46,488 nt of DNA from a virus. Location of the stretch: IMG/VR virus record IMGVR_UViG_3300045996_001341, positions 1 through 46,488 of that record; one strand, written 5' to 3'. Below the pieces are notes generated by a model that did no database searches, had not been told where the DNA came from, and saw nothing but the letters and a program-made list of their open reading frames with translations. Positions 21,591-28,545 of the stretch are shown here, piece by piece; the first letter of the stretch is position 1, and every line of letters starts with the position of its first letter. The position numbers and the translations under genes are program-made.

Positions 21591-21728
21591 CGGCTAAGGT
21601 AAACACCCGGGGAAATTAAGGTCAAAAGGTCAGACTCGGGCATGGGTCATCAACCCGATTGCGACAAATGGTTCATTCTCAGCACCATAGTGATTGGAAA
21701 CGCACCTGGGACGAAAGGAGTAGTACCC

Positions 21729-21779
21729 ATGCAGGATGAACCGATTATTTTGTTGCCGCCGCTGGTATGGGCTTTATAA
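21729..21779 (+). CDS. Possible 16-residue leader peptide
   Basis: ATG at 21729 follows AAAGGAG by eight bases and encodes MQDEPIILLPPLVWAL. The stop overlaps palindrome copy B. It is too short to trust as a protein but could be a leader peptide controlling the accessory genes. Confidence 0.25.
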   Translation: MQDEPIILLPPLVWAL

Positions 21780-21781
21780 AG
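21772..21781. repeat. CTTTATAAAG palindrome, copy B
   Basis: Second copy of the decamer, 240 bases from copy A and about 250 bases before the first accessory gene. Confidence 0.5.
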
Positions 21782-21964
21782 GGTATTTCTGATCGTTGAG
21801 TTTATATATGAGGATGGATGCCGAACCACAGGGGGCCGCCGGTGCGCCGAGTCACCGGGTCGAGTCACACTCGACGCGGGGAGTCACCGGAGTCACCAAA
21901 AACATTTTCTCAAAGCTGCAACCCGAGTCACTCAGGGCGCATCTCTCGTATAGATCTCACTTAC

Positions 21965-21988
21965 GACGCCGCAAGAGACGCCGCAAGC
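21965..21988 (+). repeat. Tandem 12-base repeat
   Basis: GACGCCGCAAGA is followed directly by GACGCCGCAAGC, about 40 bases ahead of the first accessory gene. Confidence 0.55.
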
Positions 21989-21997
21989 GAGATACTT

Positions 21998-22008
21998 CAA
22001 CACACAAG
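21998..22008 (+). promoter_or_regulatory. Start-associated motif CAACACACAAG, copy 1
   Basis: The same 11-base motif precedes 25074 at the same distance (about 15-16 bases from the ATG) and is followed in both cases by RGAG, a possible ribosome site. It may be a conserved leader for accessory genes. Confidence 0.55.
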
Positions 22009-22024
22009 AGAGTACAGGGACACA

Positions 22025-22234
22025 ATGAGCGCTGCTGCAACGTGCTATGTCACAGAGGCGATCTACGAGATAAAGCGGGTCGCTGGTCGTCATAAGACTG
22101 TCAGCTTCAATCCGCCGCTTCGGGTACCCGAAAGCAAATTGTCGGTGATTGCGCCTATCGTCAATCGGCAGTTTGGACCGATTGTCGTTGTTGCGGCGGA
22201 TGGTTCAGTAAGCCCTGTGACGGAGGAAAACTAA
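22025..22234 (+). CDS. Accessory hypothetical protein
   Basis: A 69-residue protein from ATG at 22025 after the start-associated motif; the longer open frame from 21818 runs through control repeats and is rejected. It is beta-rich with a proline-containing centre (VSFNPPLRVPESKLSV) and IVVVAADGSV. The next gene starts directly after its stop. No family recognised. Confidence 0.6.
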   Translation: MSAAATCYVTEAIYEIKRVAGRHKTVSFNPPLRVPESKLSVIAPIVNRQFGPIVVVAADGSVSPVTEEN

Positions 22235-22573
22235 ATGACATCGATAGAGGAAATCATGGTTAACAATGACTCATTGCAGGATGAGACGCTGACTCGGGAA
22301 GCAAACCGCCCGTGGCATCCGGAGTCATACAGCGAATTCGAGCAGGTGCTCGAAAAGCTTCCGATGAGTCGCACGGCGGACCTGAGCACTCGTCACATTC
22401 TGTACGACTACATTATGACGACCGTACAGAACGTTGACGCCGACCTGAAGCGCTATCATCTGACGCATCCGGCGGATTCGTACGCGGTTGATTGGAGGAT
22501 TGCGGAGCACGTTAGCATTGTTGCCTACCGGCGGCGACGGTGCGGCGATTCGATTGTGGAGGTGGCAGCATGA
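22235..22573 (+). CDS. Accessory hypothetical protein
   Basis: A 112-residue acidic helical protein, followed by an ATGA overlap with the next gene. Contains HPESYSEFEQVLEKLP and a polar Arg-rich segment near the end. No family recognised. Confidence 0.6.
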   Translation: MTSIEEIMVNNDSLQDETLTREANRPWHPESYSEFEQVLEKLPMSRTADLSTRHILYDYIMTTVQNVDADLKRYHLTHPADSYAVDWRIAEHVSIVAYRRRRCGDSIVEVAA

Positions 22574-23016
22574 ACGTCAAGCTCCTCAAACGCGTCAAAA
22601 AAGCCATTCTCGCGGAACCGCAGAGAGTGAACATGGACGTGGGAATTGCGACCCGTGAGCACGAAGGCGACAATGTTTACGACTATCCCGCATGCGGGAC
22701 AATCGGTTGCATTGCGGGCTGGTCAACGATTCTTGCTCGGACTCCCCGCGCCACCGTCAAAGCGATAGAACAGACGGCCAACGTTCTACCGCACGCATGG
22801 TGGTACAGCGTAAACGACAACGCAATCGCGGCGCTTGACATTACCTCGGAGCAGGCCAGTATTCTGTTTCACGTCGAAAGCTGGCCTGGGGACCTGCAAA
22901 GCGAGATTGAAGATTACGCCGAACAAACACCCGAATACGCCGCAGTGGTCGCCAAAGCAATCAACCGATTCATTGCGGACCCTGACAAGTTTGTGCGGGA
23001 AGGATGGCGGCGGTAA
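22570..23016 (+). CDS. Accessory protein with CGTIGCIAGW motif
   Basis: A 148-residue protein. YDYPACGTIGCIAGWST near residue 40 is a motif seen in uncharacterised phage proteins, with paired cysteines. The rest is helical and acidic. It overlaps both neighbours (ATGA and TAATG). Function unknown. Confidence 0.6.
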   Translation: MNVKLLKRVKKAILAEPQRVNMDVGIATREHEGDNVYDYPACGTIGCIAGWSTILARTPRATVKAIEQTANVLPHAWWYSVNDNAIAALDITSEQASILFHVESWPGDLQSEIEDYAEQTPEYAAVVAKAINRFIADPDKFVREGWRR

Positions 23017-23441
23017 TGTTCACTCTCCGCAAGCACTTCAATCTTCACCTGCCCATGGTCCCGTGCGATCAGTGCGGGAATACGGCACAGACGACGTTCA
23101 GCATTGATGCCGTGGTGACCGCGCGGGAGCTTTGCCCAGCGGGCTACATCATCGACAACGGACTCATTACGGACGAGTCCTTACGGCGTTACTTCGATGC
23201 AGCTCCACTGTGGCAGGGAAGCTGTGAGCAACTCACGGCCATGATTGGCCAGTGGCTTGCCAGTCATTGCGGCGACCGGGTTGTATCGGTTGATGTCGCC
23301 GTCGAAAACAGGGACATTCCGCCACCGGCCAACAGCCGCATTACGTACCACTGGACCCCGGGCTGCAACTGCCCGACTCTCACGCCGATCTATGATCCGG
23401 GTACAGTGGATCGCTTGTGCTCATTGGGGGTGCTGGCATGA
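23016..23441 (+). CDS. Accessory Cys-containing protein
   Basis: A 141-residue protein from the TAATG start at 23016 (an in-frame ATG at 23004 would add four residues). An early PCDQCGN pair, a later SCEQL and GCNC suggest metal binding. It ends in an ATGA overlap with the next gene. No family recognised. Confidence 0.55.
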   Translation: MFTLRKHFNLHLPMVPCDQCGNTAQTTFSIDAVVTARELCPAGYIIDNGLITDESLRRYFDAAPLWQGSCEQLTAMIGQWLASHCGDRVVSVDVAVENRDIPPPANSRITYHWTPGCNCPTLTPIYDPGTVDRLCSLGVLA

Positions 23442-24082
23442 GCGGCAACCTATTCGCGCAACTTGACTCGCTCGTCCGCGCCATTGCTAAGGCATGGGAC
23501 GCCGCGCCATCGGCTAACGACGGCATTCCTTACCGCATGCTCGTAGACGAAACAGTAAGACTCAGCCATGAGCTTGTGCTGCGTCGCGGAGTCACCATTA
23601 TCCCGGTTAACGACGCGGAACCATACCGCAATGCCGAAGATATGTTCCGCGACATCGAGACGAACGAGAAGCTGCTCGTCTCGGACGTCATGCCGCCGTA
23701 TGAACCCGGGCATCCGTTATTCGAGCAGGTCTATTTCGCGTACCTGTTCTCAGGGGAGCGGAACCAGATTTCAGCCGATACGTTGTTTCGGGCAGTTCAT
23801 GACTACTTCGGCCATTTCGTTGCCGAATCGCCGTTTAATGGCACTGGAGTATACGCGGGAGAAGTGGCAGCATGGCGCACTCACTCGCGGCTGCTGTCAG
23901 GTCCCGCACGTCGGGCCCTCTTCTCTGAAGTCATCGGCCAGTTGGCCGTCTACTATGTGACCGGGAGCTTCCCGCCGGTCCAGCGGGCTGTGCTTCTGCC
24001 CGATGCCCTGTATGACGCATTCGAGCGTTATACCCGTCCGTTTCCTCTGGAGGTTCGACCTGATGTCTCGAAAGCTGTCTAA
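23438..24082 (+). CDS. Uncharacterised phage family with HDYFGH motif
   Basis: A 214-residue protein. Conserved-looking elements are FRAVHDYFGHFV, GEVAAWRTHSRL and an ALFSEVIGQ segment, similar to unannotated proteins in several phages. The His/Asp/His cluster suggests a metal-binding enzyme. It overlaps the next gene by 20 bases. Function is unknown. Confidence 0.6.
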   Translation: MSGNLFAQLDSLVRAIAKAWDAAPSANDGIPYRMLVDETVRLSHELVLRRGVTIIPVNDAEPYRNAEDMFRDIETNEKLLVSDVMPPYEPGHPLFEQVYFAYLFSGERNQISADTLFRAVHDYFGHFVAESPFNGTGVYAGEVAAWRTHSRLLSGPARRALFSEVIGQLAVYYVTGSFPPVQRAVLLPDALYDAFERYTRPFPLEVRPDVSKAV

Positions 24083-24677
24083 CGACATCGTAAACAATCT
24101 CCTCTGTGCCTACCGCACCGTTCCCGTTCAGACCATCGAGCGGGGGCGTATGTGGTACGCCGATGCCCGCGAGGAGATAATCGCCGTCGGCAAACCATAC
24201 GGCGTCTCGTGTGACGCATTGTGTGCGGCGACTGCCGCTCTGTCACCGGGTAGCTCATGGGAACGCAATGTGAACTCACTCAGGCGCTTGCTTGGGGGCG
24301 ATACGCGGGTCGGTTCGTACGGTGAGGCAAACGTCCGTAAGGCGCTTCGATGTCTCACCGGTGAGTCGCCACTCGCCGTATTGTCAGGCCCAAAGGTTGT
24401 CAGCTTCTACCAGTGCTTGGCGACCGGTGGCAAGCACCCGCGTGCGGTCACCATAGATCGGCATATGAAGCGTATCTGTGCCATGTCGCTGCTCGACGAC
24501 CGAGACTCGGTTGTCCGACCGCACGAGTATGACTGGTATGCCCGACACATTCGGGTTGCCTCTTACATACTCCAACTGCGTCCAGCGTGCTTACAAGCAA
24601 TCCTCTGGTGTCATTGGCTGGACGTCGGGGCGGAACTGATCGCCGCTGTTAGACCGTGGGAGGATATTGCAGCTTAA
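24063..24677 (+). CDS. Uncharacterised phage protein resembling an HhH/glycosylase fold
   Basis: A 204-residue protein from ATG at 24063, nine bases after GGAGG. The pattern AALSPGSSWERNVNSL, GSYGEANVRKAL, LSGPKVVSFYQ and ATIDRH-type (VTIDRHMKR) matches a widespread phage family of unknown role. The layout recalls helix-hairpin-helix DNA glycosylases. It is paired with the HDYFGH gene, suggesting a joint function. Confidence 0.55.
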   Translation: MSRKLSNDIVNNLLCAYRTVPVQTIERGRMWYADAREEIIAVGKPYGVSCDALCAATAALSPGSSWERNVNSLRRLLGGDTRVGSYGEANVRKALRCLTGESPLAVLSGPKVVSFYQCLATGGKHPRAVTIDRHMKRICAMSLLDDRDSVVRPHEYDWYARHIRVASYILQLRPACLQAILWCHWLDVGAELIAAVRPWEDIAA

Positions 24678-24727
24678 CCCGAACTTAGTTGCAACCCTAT
24701 AGAGCACTTAACATCTAACTAAGCACC

Positions 24728-24886
24728 ATGACCAACAACAACCAATATCCACTGTGCGCGAAATGCGGCAAGCCACTTACTGAAGTCGAGCGCGACATGC
24801 CCGAAAATCCGCAATACTTCTATTCGACGCATTTTAGTTGCCAGCAGGCCGCACGCGAAACACGGGTTGCTCATGACACCCGATGA
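24728..24886 (+). CDS. 52-residue zinc-finger-like protein
   Basis: From MTNNNQYPLCAKCGKPL, with CAKC and a later HFSC giving a possible zinc site. Too short for many predictors; it overlaps the following tiny gene by 14 bases. A spacer (24678-24727) without a gene precedes it. Confidence 0.5.
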   Translation: MTNNNQYPLCAKCGKPLTEVERDMPENPQYFYSTHFSCQQAARETRVAHDTR

Positions 24887-24986
24887 GATCGAAATCTGGG
24901 AGCGGGACAACGGGCTGGAGTATTACTCCATCCCTCCTCCTTCTCCCGACTTTGCCGTAGACGCAACGGGCATTGCGTCCGAGTGA
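24873..24986 (+). CDS. 37-residue acidic ORF
   Basis: Starts MTPDEIEIWERDNG, overlapping its upstream neighbour. Acidic, with a PPPSPD stretch. It lacks a clear ribosome site; support is the overlap only. Confidence 0.35.
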   Translation: MTPDEIEIWERDNGLEYYSIPPPSPDFAVDATGIASE

Positions 24987-24997
24987 ACGGCACCTAT

Positions 24998-25022
24998 CCC
25001 GTAAGACTCCTCCACTTGCGGG
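24998..25022. promoter_or_regulatory. Hairpin in leader of 25074 gene
   Basis: CCCGTAAG (24998-25005) pairs with CTTGCGGG (25015-25022), using one G-U pair, around the loop ACTCCTCCA. The loop contains CCTCC, complementary to a Shine-Dalgarno sequence. Confidence 0.4.
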
Positions 25023-25047
25023 ACTGGTAGCGTCCACTGGCCGCTTA

Positions 25048-25058
25048 CAACACACAAG
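25048..25058 (+). promoter_or_regulatory. Start-associated motif CAACACACAAG, copy 2
   Basis: Same 11 bases as at 21998, again about 15 bases before an ATG and followed by GGAG. A third copy at 10102-10112 lies next to attP with no gene start following it. Confidence 0.55.
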
Positions 25059-25073
25059 GGAGATAAAAACAAT

Positions 25074-25460
25074 ATGTGCTTCACCATATACGGACTGATT
25101 GACGAGATACTCAACACTGACATACCGACCGACACCCGCACCCGCATTGTCGGCCTGATGACGCCTGTTACCGGCGGCGATAAGGTCCTCGGGGAGCTTC
25201 CGGCGCAGCTTATTGACCTGACGCTTGCTAAAGCGCATCTGCTCATCGAATCGGGCAGCAACCCAGGCGACTATGGGCTTGTGTTCCGGGCCCAATTGGC
25301 CGATGCACTGTGGGTATCCGCAATGCACCGTCAGTATGGTGATTCGGCAGCGATTGAGATCAAACAGGGCTGGACGGTTGTCGAGACGCCGTCCGAACCG
25401 CCGAAGCTGCTCATTCGGGAGCTTGACGCACTCATGGCCGAATTGGCCTCAGTGGAGTAA
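25074..25460 (+). CDS. Accessory hypothetical helical protein
   Basis: A 128-residue helical protein with ATG after GGAG and the start-associated motif. Segments such as LIDEILNTDIPTDTRTRIVGL and ELDALMAELASVE are amphipathic helices. No family recognised. Confidence 0.6.
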   Translation: MCFTIYGLIDEILNTDIPTDTRTRIVGLMTPVTGGDKVLGELPAQLIDLTLAKAHLLIESGSNPGDYGLVFRAQLADALWVSAMHRQYGDSAAIEIKQGWTVVETPSEPPKLLIRELDALMAELASVE

Positions 25461-25465
25461 CCCTC

Positions 25466-25549
25466 ATGCTCCTCAAAGGTATCGGATCACTTATTGGATT
25501 GCTGACTGTCCTCGCCCTGTTTGTCGTCGGCATCCTAGTGGCCTGTTAG
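25466..25549 (+). CDS. 27-residue membrane peptide
   Basis: A tiny frame (MLLKGIGSLIGLLTVLALFVVG...VAC) directly after the previous gene: one transmembrane helix ending in Cys. Likely membrane-inserted; translation unproven. Confidence 0.35.
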   Translation: MLLKGIGSLIGLLTVLALFVVGILVAC

Positions 25550-25636
25550 CGCATACTTAACTGAATAGGGCCGTGCCGAGATGTCAGCGAAACATCAGGC
25601 GCGGCTTGCTCCGACCCGGTTACAGGAGATTTCTCG

Positions 25637-25804
25637 ATGTCGCATGACGAAGCACTTACGATGATACTGATGGGCGGCCCGACCGCGCCCGCCGCCGACC
25701 CGGTTAACACTCTGCTGCTGCTGGCCGTTTTGGTGGCTTTGGCACTGGCCGCCGGACTACTCGGGACTGGTAACGGACACCGGCCCACTCACTGGGACGT
25801 GTAA
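25637..25804 (+). CDS. 55-residue single-pass membrane protein
   Basis: ATG at 25637 follows GGAG by nine bases. A Thr/Pro/Ala-rich N-terminus precedes one strong transmembrane helix (NTLLLLAVLVALALAAGLLG), then a short His/Trp tail. Last gene before the late control region. Confidence 0.5.
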   Translation: MSHDEALTMILMGGPTAPAADPVNTLLLLAVLVALALAAGLLGTGNGHRPTHWDV

Positions 25805-26064
25805 TCAGTCACTTACGGCCATGACCTACTGCTCATAGAGCAGCCAGTCCTACAGGTGACCGGTCCACAATGCCATGAGGCGAACCAACCAACACCCGGT
25901 CACCCGTGGGCTGATACGAGCAAGCGGCATGCCATAGTAAGCGCCCGTACAATGGCCCTATGGTTGCGCGAGTGTGAGCCCTATGACAATGGCCCGTTAA
26001 ATCAAATGGCCACAGTAAGGCCGCGTACACAGCATGCCATGGGCCACTGTAAGCCAGGTCACCA

Positions 26065-26105
26065 TGTAACCGTTACAACTGTGACGTTGCGTACAGGTTC
26101 GAACC
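26065..26105. promoter_or_regulatory. Two operator-like palindromes
   Basis: TGTAAC-C-GTTACA (26065-26077) and the perfect palindrome GGTTCGAACC (26096-26105) lie about three helical turns apart, upstream of the late genes. Confidence 0.45.
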
Positions 26106-26297
26106 GTACTTGGAAGGTTCCTTACACTTTCACGGGGGCGGGTACCCCCAAGCCCCCCACGGCCCCGGCCCGCCGGGAGGAGGGACGACGAAGGAGTCCC
26201 TGGCGGTTGAACTCTCCAGTTTGTTTTTAATTTTTCTGAGAAAGTTGGAGTTTCTGGCCGGGGGAGTAAGTGCCGAGTAACTGGGCCGCCGGTGGGT

Positions 26298-26303
26298 TAC
26301 AAT
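26298..26303 (+). promoter_or_regulatory. Candidate -10 element (TACAAT) for the late operon
   Basis: TTACAAT followed by AGGGTTAGT recurs as TTACAAT...GGGAGTTAGT before the gene at 39789. The shared pattern suggests a common late promoter; no clear -35 is visible. Confidence 0.4.
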
Positions 26304-26389
26304 AGGGTTAGTAAGCCGTTCCGCCCGCCCCGCTCCGCCCCACGCGGTGCTCAACGGGTTGGAGAAGTCTTGACTTACTGCGAGGTACC

Positions 26390-26671
26390 ATGGCCCGTCC
26401 CAAGAGCATCCATCACACGACAGTCTCTGACGAGGTGTCGATTGACATCGGCAGCGTCACCGCCAACACGACCCTCGACGTGACCGCGACCGTCACCGGG
26501 CTGCGGGTGGGCCGCCCCGTCATCGCGTGGACCGAGGGCGCACTGAACGCCGGACTGGTGATCGGCAACTATCACTGCTCGGCGGCCAACACGCTCAAGT
26601 TCACCGTCCAGAACACGACCGGCAGCGCGGTAAACCCGTCGGCGCTGAACTTTTCGGTGGTGCAGTTCTAA
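26390..26671 (+). CDS. Small virion protein (first late gene)
   Basis: A 93-residue beta-rich protein (VSIDIGSVTANTTLDVTATVTG) with no signal peptide, followed by a TAATG overlap. It looks like a small capsid-decoration or fibre-base protein, inferred from position and composition. Confidence 0.65.
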   Translation: MARPKSIHHTTVSDEVSIDIGSVTANTTLDVTATVTGLRVGRPVIAWTEGALNAGLVIGNYHCSAANTLKFTVQNTTGSAVNPSALNFSVVQF

Positions 26672-26982
26672 TGGCCGCCTTTCAGGTCACCCTCACGACT
26701 GCCGACACCAACTACGACCTGCTGACGCTGTGCCGCGCGATTGACGCCAACCTCGTGGACGGCTTCAGCCACATCGTGATCCAGTCGGACGCCAACAACG
26801 GTGCCGCCAAAGTCAAGGTCGGCAAAGACAGCAGCCTGTCGAACACCCGGTTCGGGTACGAACTGGGGGCGGGCGAGGGGCACGTCTACCCCGGCAACAG
26901 CCGGAAGCGGTACGGGCTGTACGGGCTTGTGGCCCGCACCGACACCAACGGTTCGAAGCTCAACCTGGAGTTGACCCGATGA
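26671..26982 (+). CDS. Small virion protein
   Basis: A 103-residue beta-rich protein starting MAAFQVTLTTADTNYDL on the previous stop codon. KVKVGKDSS and YPGNSRKRYGLYG suggest a compact beta-sandwich. It ends in an ATGA overlap with a 42-residue ORF. Confidence 0.65.
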   Translation: MAAFQVTLTTADTNYDLLTLCRAIDANLVDGFSHIVIQSDANNGAAKVKVGKDSSLSNTRFGYELGAGEGHVYPGNSRKRYGLYGLVARTDTNGSKLNLELTR

Positions 26983-27107
26983 TTGCCAACGACGACAAAG
27001 AGAGGCTGCTCCGGACGCGGCTGCTGACAATACGGGATCGCCAGATAGCGACCGAAGGGAGCTATTGGCGACGGCTATGGCTCAGGTTCACGCGGAGGTG
27101 GGTATAA
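26979..27107 (+). CDS. 42-residue basic protein
   Basis: Starts in an ATGA overlap and its stop directly precedes the next ATG. Basic and Trp/Arg-rich (YWRRLWLRFTRRW). Tight linkage suggests it is translated. Confidence 0.5.
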   Translation: MIANDDKERLLRTRLLTIRDRQIATEGSYWRRLWLRFTRRWV

Positions 27108-27539
27108 ATGGCTTCGTTTTTCTACGATACCTTCTGGCGCGATATTCAGAACGGCACGATTGACGTCGACACCGACACCATCAAGGTCGCCCTGGTGACG
27201 TCGAGTTATACGCCCGACCAGGCCACCCACGACAAGTTTGACGACGTGACGAACGAGGTGTCGGCGGCTGGCTACACGGCAGGCGGGGCCACCCTGGCCA
27301 ACATCGCGCTTCAGCTTGACACGACGAACCACTGGTGCGACGTCAACGCCGACGATGTGCAGTGGACCGCGAATATCACCGCCCGGGCGGCAGTTGTTTA
27401 TATGAGCACCGGGACCGCCGCAACGAGCCCCCTGATTGCCTACCTGGACTTCGGTTCGGACCAGACGTCGTCCGGCGGCGGAACGTTCACCCTCCAACTT
27501 AACGCCGAAGGTCTGTGGAGACTTGGTCCGGCGGCCTAA
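27108..27539 (+). CDS. Virion protein of a common phage type
   Basis: A 143-residue protein after a GGAGG site. MASFFYDTFWRDIQNGTIDVDTDTIKVALV-type openings are common among phage structural proteins of unknown exact place. Gly/Thr/Ser-rich beta structure. Confidence 0.65.
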   Translation: MASFFYDTFWRDIQNGTIDVDTDTIKVALVTSSYTPDQATHDKFDDVTNEVSAAGYTAGGATLANIALQLDTTNHWCDVNADDVQWTANITARAAVVYMSTGTAATSPLIAYLDFGSDQTSSGGGTFTLQLNAEGLWRLGPAA

Positions 27540-27550
27540 CGGGAGTACGC

Positions 27551-28141
27551 ATGAAAGTTTTTGGTTTGCTTTTGGTTTCTGCTTTGGCCGGTCTGGCGCA
27601 GATGGTATCGCTCAACGGTCCCGCGACGGCCAAACCGGGCGAGAAGGTTACGCTTACGGTTCAGTTTACCGGAACCGGTAATGCAGCAGCGGCCCAGTGG
27701 GCAGTCGTCGGGCCGGAAGGCCTGGAGATCGCCGCCCCGGTGGCCTCGCCTGCGCTCGTCGCCGCCCAGAAGCTTCTCCACTCGTTCCAGGGGAAGACGC
27801 TGGCGGTCGGGATCAACAGCAACATGCTGCCGACGGGCGCGGCGGCCAGCTACTCGGTCACGCTGCCGGACGGGTTTGCGGACGTCGCCTTTTCGCTCAA
27901 GGACGTAGAGTTGGTTGCGCTGGACGGGACGCCGGTGGCTGCCTCGACCGGGCCCGATGTGGTGATCAAGATGATCCGGCGGGCAGATTTGAATGGTGAC
28001 GGTCGGGTTGACTCGGTCGATCTTCTCATCTCGGTGAACCAGATTCTGGGGATCGCGGAGTGCACCCCGGCGGTCGATCTGAACGGCGACGGCAAGTGCA
28101 GCCTGCTCGACGCCCAGTTGCTGATCAAGGAGGCCCTCTAA
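27551..28141 (+). CDS. Secreted cohesin-like and dockerin-like protein
   Basis: A 196-residue protein from ATG at 27551 after GGGAG. A signal peptide (MKVFGLLLVSALAGLAQ) is followed by a beta-sandwich beginning VSLNGPATAKPGEKVTLTVQF, in the style of cohesin domains, and ends with two dockerin-type calcium loops, DLNGDGRVDSVDLL and DLNGDGKCSLLDAQLL, separated by a Cys pair. Cohesin/dockerin pairs assemble extracellular complexes. Exported, calcium-binding and phage-encoded, it may decorate the cell surface or the virion. Domain calls are inferred from pattern. Confidence 0.65.
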   Translation: MKVFGLLLVSALAGLAQMVSLNGPATAKPGEKVTLTVQFTGTGNAAAAQWAVVGPEGLEIAAPVASPALVAAQKLLHSFQGKTLAVGINSNMLPTGAAASYSVTLPDGFADVAFSLKDVELVALDGTPVAASTGPDVVIKMIRRADLNGDGRVDSVDLLISVNQILGIAECTPAVDLNGDGKCSLLDAQLLIKEAL

Positions 28142-28536
28142 TGGCGATCTTTCTGCTGCGTGACAGCGACCGGGGAACCAACGACTACAAGCAGGGCGAC
28201 GTGGTCGAGGTCTTTACGGACGACGTGCCGGTGCGCCTGCCGCCCTCGGAGCCCTTCTGGATTGTGAAGGTGACCGGGATTGACATCGAGACGGCCCGCC
28301 AGTTCATGGTCAGCGATGACACCAACAAGCGGACCTGGGGGATCAGGTCCAACCGGGTGCCGACGGCCTATGTGAACTTTCTGGTCGGTCATCGGTTCCT
28401 CGGGTTCGGGTCCCCGGAGGACCAACTGAAGTTCGGGGCGGTCGTCCAGGGCGACTTTGTGATCACCTGGACCGAGATGCAGGACTGGCTGATCAACAAG
28501 AACACCAACCGGTCGGCGGCCCAGCAGCGGACCTAA
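28141..28536 (+). CDS. Hypothetical virion protein
   Basis: A 131-residue protein starting on the previous stop (TAATG). It has no signal peptide, looks alpha/beta (RQFMVSDDTNKRTWGIRSN) and ends polar. No family recognised. Confidence 0.65.
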   Translation: MAIFLLRDSDRGTNDYKQGDVVEVFTDDVPVRLPPSEPFWIVKVTGIDIETARQFMVSDDTNKRTWGIRSNRVPTAYVNFLVGHRFLGFGSPEDQLKFGAVVQGDFVITWTEMQDWLINKNTNRSAAQQRT

Positions 28537-28545
28537 TGGCAGCGT

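Larger units (their letters stand above)
21506..21931. repeat. Seven GAGTCAC repeats
   Basis: Copies start at 21506, 21514, 21849, 21862, 21881, 21890 and 21925; several are 8-9 bases apart and some extend to GAGTCACCGG. They bracket the palindromes and the GGGCCCTA triplet and look like binding sites for one regulator. Confidence 0.6.
21236..22024. promoter_or_regulatory. Divergent intergenic control region, 789 bp
   Basis: This stretch separates the leftward early operon from the rightward accessory genes. It has no convincing long gene but holds four kinds of short repeats: nine-base iterons (21392-21445), GGGCCCTA at 11-base steps (21556-21585), seven GAGTCAC copies (21506-21931) and two CTTTATAAAG palindromes. 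The layout suits an origin, a lysis/lysogeny switch, or both. Confidence 0.65.
25805..26389. promoter_or_regulatory. Control region ahead of the late operon, 585 bp
   Basis: No convincing gene. It has repeated GCGTACA-type sites and near-copies of AGTAAGNNCNCGTACA (25938, 26004), inverted repeats TGTAACcGTTACA (26065-26077) and GGTTCGAACC (26096-26105), an A+T-rich patch (26218-26245), and a TTACAAT site at 26297-26303. This suits late-promoter control and possibly an operator array. Confidence 0.6.

Noticed and set aside
21796-22095. Plus ORF of 99 residues in the switch region
   Set aside because: It runs through the GAGTCAC repeats and is very Arg/Ser/His-rich; the gene starting at 22025 is in another frame with better support.
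25856-26230. 124-residue plus ORF in the late control region
   Set aside because: Composition is unnatural, no ribosome site, and it crosses operator-like palindromes.
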